From assembly GCA_947588705.1 (NCBI GenBank), contig CANPYT010000013.1:1-47095 (forward strand): 47,095 bases of DNA. The letters run 5' to 3'. The position numbers and the translations under genes were made by a program. Origin of the DNA: an uncultured Acetatifactor sp. (GTDB taxonomy: Bacteria > Bacillota > Clostridia > Lachnospirales > Lachnospiraceae). Below the pieces are notes generated by a model. The model had not been told where the DNA came from. It saw only the letters and a program-made list of their open reading frames with translations, and made no database searches. Below are positions 46,560 through 47,095 of the stretch, piece by piece (the stretch's first letter is position 1; the number at the start of each line of letters is the position of its first letter).

Positions 46560-47095
46560 TTACCCCGGCATACCGTCCTCGATCTTCCAGGCTTTCTTCA
46601 GCTTCCCGATCCCTTCCGTGATCTGCTCCCGGCTCAGCCCTCCAAACCCGATCAGCACAGTGGCGGCGCCGTCCATCCGTTCCGCGAGCATACCGGCGGA
46701 CAGGCCATACACTTTCACGCCCTGTTCCTCCGCCCTTTCCGTCAGCTCTTTTTCCCTCATCGGCTCCTTTGCGGTCAGAAGAAGATGCAGGCCGGCGTTC
46801 TCCCCGGACACGGTAAATTTTTTTTCAAAGGGGGCGAGCTCCTCCAGCAGCAGATCATGCTTCGCCCTGTATATTTTCCGCATCTTATTCAGATGTCTCT
46901 CAAAATAACCGCCCTGGATAAACTCATTCAAAATACTCTGGTCGATCCTGGACACCGTGCAGGAATAAAAAGCGCAGTTCTCCCTGTACACCTCCAGCAG
47001 CGGCTGGGGCAGCACCATAAAGCTGACCCGGATCGCCGGGGCGATGGCCTTGGAGAAACTGCCCAGATAAATGACCTTCCCCTGTTCGTCGGATG
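46560..47095 (-). CDS. MocR/PdxR-type PLP-dependent regulator, 3' part
   Basis: The C-terminal 178 codons of a fold-type I aminotransferase domain; the 5' end lies beyond the window. IYLGSFSKAIAPAIRVSFMV, read at 47030-47075 and upstream of the first internal ATG, holds the PLP-binding lysine in the context typical of MocR regulators (GTFSK...P..R.G). The rest, ending GFGGLSREQITEGIGKLKKAW, is the small domain. A GntR-type DNA-binding domain would be expected off the edge; if absent, it is a plain aminotransferase. Confidence 0.8.
   Translation of the reverse strand, partial: SDEQGKVIYLGSFSKAIAPAIRVSFMVLPQPLLEVYRENCAFYSCTVSRIDQSILNEFIQGGYFERHLNKMRKIYRAKHDLLLEELAPFEKKFTVSGENAGLHLLLTAKEPMREKELTERAEEQGVKVYGLSAGMLAERMDGAATVLIGFGGLSREQITEGIGKLKKAWKIEDGMPG

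Overview
The window looks like chromosomal DNA from a GC-rich gut Clostridium of the Lachnospiraceae type (Firmicutes). The basis is AddAB rather than RecBCD, a TPP riboswitch driving a ThiT transporter subunit, a DegV protein, a DUF6062 protein, strong AGGAGG-type ribosome sites, and -10/-35 promoters with 17-18 nt spacers. This is inference from gene content; no 16S or other phylogenetic marker is present. No tRNA, rRNA, CRISPR array, insertion sequence with transposase, or prophage was seen.

Layout. 1-1225: a decayed edge with a truncated radical SAM gene, a small flavodoxin, a possible histidine-kinase remnant and the terminator of the glt operon. 1226-7534: gltB-gltD (glutamate synthase) behind a strong promoter and a leader carrying an intrinsic terminator. 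7653-11758: mraY-like transferase, GreA, a HAD phosphatase fused to a CPBP membrane protease, and a family 2 glycosyltransferase, all in one direction. 11820-17070: a compact restriction-modification operon with three DNA methyltransferases (N6-adenine, C5-cytosine, and an N6-adenine enzyme with an N-terminal PD-(D/E)XK nuclease). 17203-19256: a methyl-accepting chemotaxis protein and its terminator. 19389-25704: a TetM-like translational GTPase fused to a Rae1/YacP-type NYN nuclease, followed by a large GH2 glycosidase. 25740-28218: a palindromic repeat element, the TPP riboswitch with thiT, and a convergent GH27 alpha-galactosidase with a coupled small zinc-ribbon gene. 28338-37080: a DNA-repair run exoA-mpg-addB-addA. 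37174-47095: HAD-IIA phosphatase, DegV, M19 dipeptidase, uracil permease, an MBOAT/SGNH acyl-transfer pair, a DUF6062 protein, a TetR regulator, a small acidic membrane protein, and the 3' part of a MocR-type regulator that runs off the window.

Most genes are housekeeping. The unusual material is: the GTPase-NYN fusion at 22921-25704, which puts an A-site-type ribosomal GTPase and an A-site-type mRNA nuclease in one polypeptide; the three-methyltransferase restriction locus; the HAD-CPBP fusion; two regulated-looking leaders (gltB attenuator, and a thiT hairpin that is both terminator and RBS trap); and a family of short elements with terminal inverted repeats at 25740-25901 and 37222-37296, with a half copy at 11803-11828 at the end of the restriction operon.
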